Shown piece after piece: positions 41,832 to 43,447 of a DNA stretch of 43,447 bases. A model generated the notes under the pieces. It saw only the letters and a program-made list of their open reading frames with translations, was not told the origin of the DNA and ran no database searches. The translations under genes were made by a program, and so were the position numbers. The stretch lies in assembly GCA_003135055.1 (NCBI GenBank), contig PLDF01000482.1, positions 32,094 to 75,540 of the forward strand. Reading direction: 5' to 3'. Origin of the DNA: Bryobacterales bacterium. Its GTDB lineage: Bacteria; Acidobacteriota; Terriglobia; Bryobacterales; Bryobacteraceae. Within the stretch, counting starts at the first letter, position 1, and the number at the start of each line of letters is the position of its first letter.

Positions 41832-42132
41832 CCCGACGTTCTGAGCCAGATCCTCTCTTGTCGCGCAGCGTTTACCGACGTACGATGACGTGTTGATTCT
41901 TCGCCATTGGCCCCAAACGGCGTTGGGGGAAATCGGCCCAGGAAGCCGGCCAAAGGAACAGGAGCGGACTTCATGGGCACTTGGTGGCGCGAAGGGATTT
42001 CGCGACAGCTATGGCGGGGCCGCCCACGCCGGCCGCCTGGACTCCGCCGTGGCCCAACTTCCGGTTGCCCGACCAACTGGACATGTTTGCGGCTCGGCCC
42101 TTACTTCTCGACGAACTCGGGGACTTGCCAAC

Positions 42133-42258
42133 ATGCCATGGCACTCGCGCGAGTTCGTGGTGAAGGATTGCGATGGCCGTCTGCTGGCTTTCGGCGCGAA
42201 CCTGCAGACTTCTCCGGTGGTCCCGTCCGGAAGACCGACCTTGCAGGTGAATGGCTAG
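42133..42258 (+). pseudogene. C-terminal relic of a glyoxalase/bleomycin-resistance (VOC) gene
   Basis: The frame reads MPWHSREFVVKDCDGRLLAF then GANL, the last beta strands of VOC-fold proteins (W..REF.V.DPDG..L.FG). The DPDG motif is DCDG here. About 15 unrelated codons follow to TAG. The rest of the domain upstream (41832-42132) is not readable in any frame. Confidence 0.55.
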
Positions 42259-42513
42259 GAATCGGCTTTCCGTAAAGTCTGCAACTGGTTTTGCGGACGG
42301 ATCAGGGCGTTGGTCCAGATCGACGGGCCGCAGCTTTCAATGTCCAGTTCGCCGACAAGCCGGTCACGGACGGTCCGGGTTATAAAAGACTGTGGCGTTA
42401 GCTGGGAGCGACACTTCCAGGACAAGAAGGACTGTCCGGACGAGGGGTTTTGCTGGAGGGAAGATAAGGGTGCTACGTAACCACGAATTTCGAAAGCGGA
42501 ACGTGGAGCGGCG

Positions 42514-42915
42514 ATGAGAACGGAATTGCTGCGATTCAACGGCGCTGTCGAGCGGGATCCTGCCATCGGTGCGTGGATGAAAGAGCATGCCGGTGAATTG
42601 GGAGCCATCGCGCTTCAGTGGTTTGAGGCGATGCGAAAATGCGGGGACGAAGTCCGGGAGCTTTTGCATGACGGCTGTCCGGTTGCATGTTTGGGAGAGG
42701 CGCCCTTCGGCTACGTCAATGTATTCACTTCGCACGTAAACGTGGGGTTCTTTCACGGCGCAGCCCTGCCGGATCCGGCCCGCTTGCTGCAAGGCAACGG
42801 CAAGTTCATGCGCCATGTGAAGCTAAGACCGGGAACGGCCACAAACGCCGCAGCGCTAAGCAGGCTCATCGATACGGCGTACTCGGATATAAAGGAGCGC
42901 GTCGAAAACGGCTAG
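42514..42915 (+). CDS. DUF1801 family protein
   Basis: 133 residues with GGAG just before the ATG. It has the family's core: CGDEVRELLHDGCPVACLGE, FGYVNVFTSHVNVGFFHGAA, LPDPARLLQGNGKFMRHVKL. Members (YdhG-like) are small alpha-beta proteins of unknown role. The gene is intact although it lies among relics, so it may be the only functional gene left in this end of the window. Confidence 0.88.
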   Translation: MRTELLRFNGAVERDPAIGAWMKEHAGELGAIALQWFEAMRKCGDEVRELLHDGCPVACLGEAPFGYVNVFTSHVNVGFFHGAALPDPARLLQGNGKFMRHVKLRPGTATNAAALSRLIDTAYSDIKERVENG

Positions 42916-43066
42916 CTCGGAGAAACGCCTTTAGAGGCCGACGCGGACGTGAACCGCCCGATTAGTAACGAGTCGCATAGTGTTTGCCGATCGTGGGCGG
43001 GTGACGCCACTCGGACGCTTGAACGTGGGGCCATCATCGGTCTGCGGTCCAGGAGGGCCGCGACGG

Positions 43067-43447
43067 ATGGCAAACAAGCAGTCAGGAAAGGGGAAACGGC
43101 GCGTTCCCAAAACAGTGTTGCGGCTGCCTGACCTGGATCAGGCGAAGCCGGCGGTTCTGAACAGCCTCAGTTCGATCGATGCTCAACGCGGGTACCGGCA
43201 TGCGATCGAGGAGTTCATTGAATTGAATGGTACTGCTCGGAGCCGCGACTCTCGTTCGGCAAGACCGTCGTCCTCCGCTATCGTATCCACCTGGAGTCTC
43301 GACATCTCGCGCCCGGCGCCATCAACCTTCGCCTCGGCGCAGTGCGCCGCCTCGCCTACGAGGCGTCCGATCGTGGTCTGCTAAGGCGGCGTCAGACAAT
43401 AATCCGGACAAATGTTCGAGGCGGGCGTATCATAGCGTGGGTGATAA
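43067..43447 (+). pseudogene. Tyrosine recombinase/integrase, frameshifted and cut by the window end
   Basis: The ATG has AGGAGG 10 nt upstream and gives KRRVPKTVLRLPDLDQAKPA, VLNSLSSIDAQRGYRHAIEE and FIE, the N-terminal SAM-like domain of phage-type integrases. At about 43216 the sequence ATTGA is doubled, shifting the frame by 5 nt. The second frame continues EWYCSEPRLSFGKTVVLRYR, IHLESRHLAPGAINLRLGAV and RRLAYEASDRGLL. After that residues diverge from the family (RRRQTIIRTN). The catalytic domain is not in the window. Confidence 0.85.

Overview
The window looks like chromosomal DNA of a Solibacter/Bryobacter-type acidobacterium. The evidence is a set of markers typical of that group: a duplicated orphan permease (ADOP) paired with a PadR regulator, the soil-associated TIGR03435 family (one intact gene plus one relic), a protein ending in a Solibacter-type C-terminal domain (TIGR03437-like), a VWFA-related acidobacterial segment, GC-rich codon use, and several families of short palindromic dispersed repeats. 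I see no rRNA, tRNA, CRISPR array or phage module.

Layout. 1-5.2 kb: a two-domain sugar-modifying oxidoreductase on the minus strand, then a plus-strand glycosyltransferase cluster (3' relic of one GT, a GT2 and a GT4 overlapping by 4 nt), as expected for surface polysaccharide synthesis. 5.4-10.3 kb: a DAHP synthase that probably starts leaderless, a BlaI/M56 sensor pair with a two-operator autoregulated promoter, an unknown membrane-anchored protein and an FmdB zinc ribbon. 10.5-15.6 kb: ADOP permease + PadR, then a secreted M61 glycyl aminopeptidase with a PDZ domain. 15.9-17.9 kb: flagellar flbD-motA-motB. 18-24.2 kb: small membrane protein genes, a 31-codon small ORF, an FHA-adenylate/guanylate cyclase, and a 1295-residue secreted LGFP/Ig-like/C39-like/TIGR03437-type protein whose peptidase-like domain seems to lack its cysteine.

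24.5-27 kb: a segmental duplication. Copy A carries an intact pterin dehydratase and a lipoprotein gene. Copy B carries a frameshifted dehydratase and only the tail of the lipoprotein gene. A PEP-CTERM protein gene lies between them. 27-29.7 kb: a four-gene minus-strand operon of ECF sigma factor, membrane-anchored putative anti-sigma factor, secreted protein and TIGR03435 protein.

29.9-32.7 kb is a gene graveyard: an ArsR/SRPBCC pair with multiple lesions, a truncated UPF0175/PIN toxin-antitoxin pair and a TPR-protein relic, interspersed with intact DUF2911 and EthD genes. 32.8-40.5 kb: a carboxypeptidase-regulatory-like secreted protein and a five-gene pentose operon (Na+/sugar symporter, small membrane protein, L-fucose/L-arabinose-type isomerase, AraB, AraD). 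Together these can import an L-sugar such as L-arabinose and convert it to D-xylulose 5-phosphate. A repeat-bearing insertion flanked by 31-bp direct repeats separates the isomerase gene from araB, and a 71-bp direct repeat with 101-bp period lies upstream of the operon. 41-43.4 kb is a second decayed region with a TIGR03435 relic, a glyoxalase-fold relic, an intact DUF1801 gene and a tyrosine integrase gene broken by a 5-bp duplication at the window edge.

All functional assignments come from reading the sequence by eye against remembered family motifs; no database search was run.
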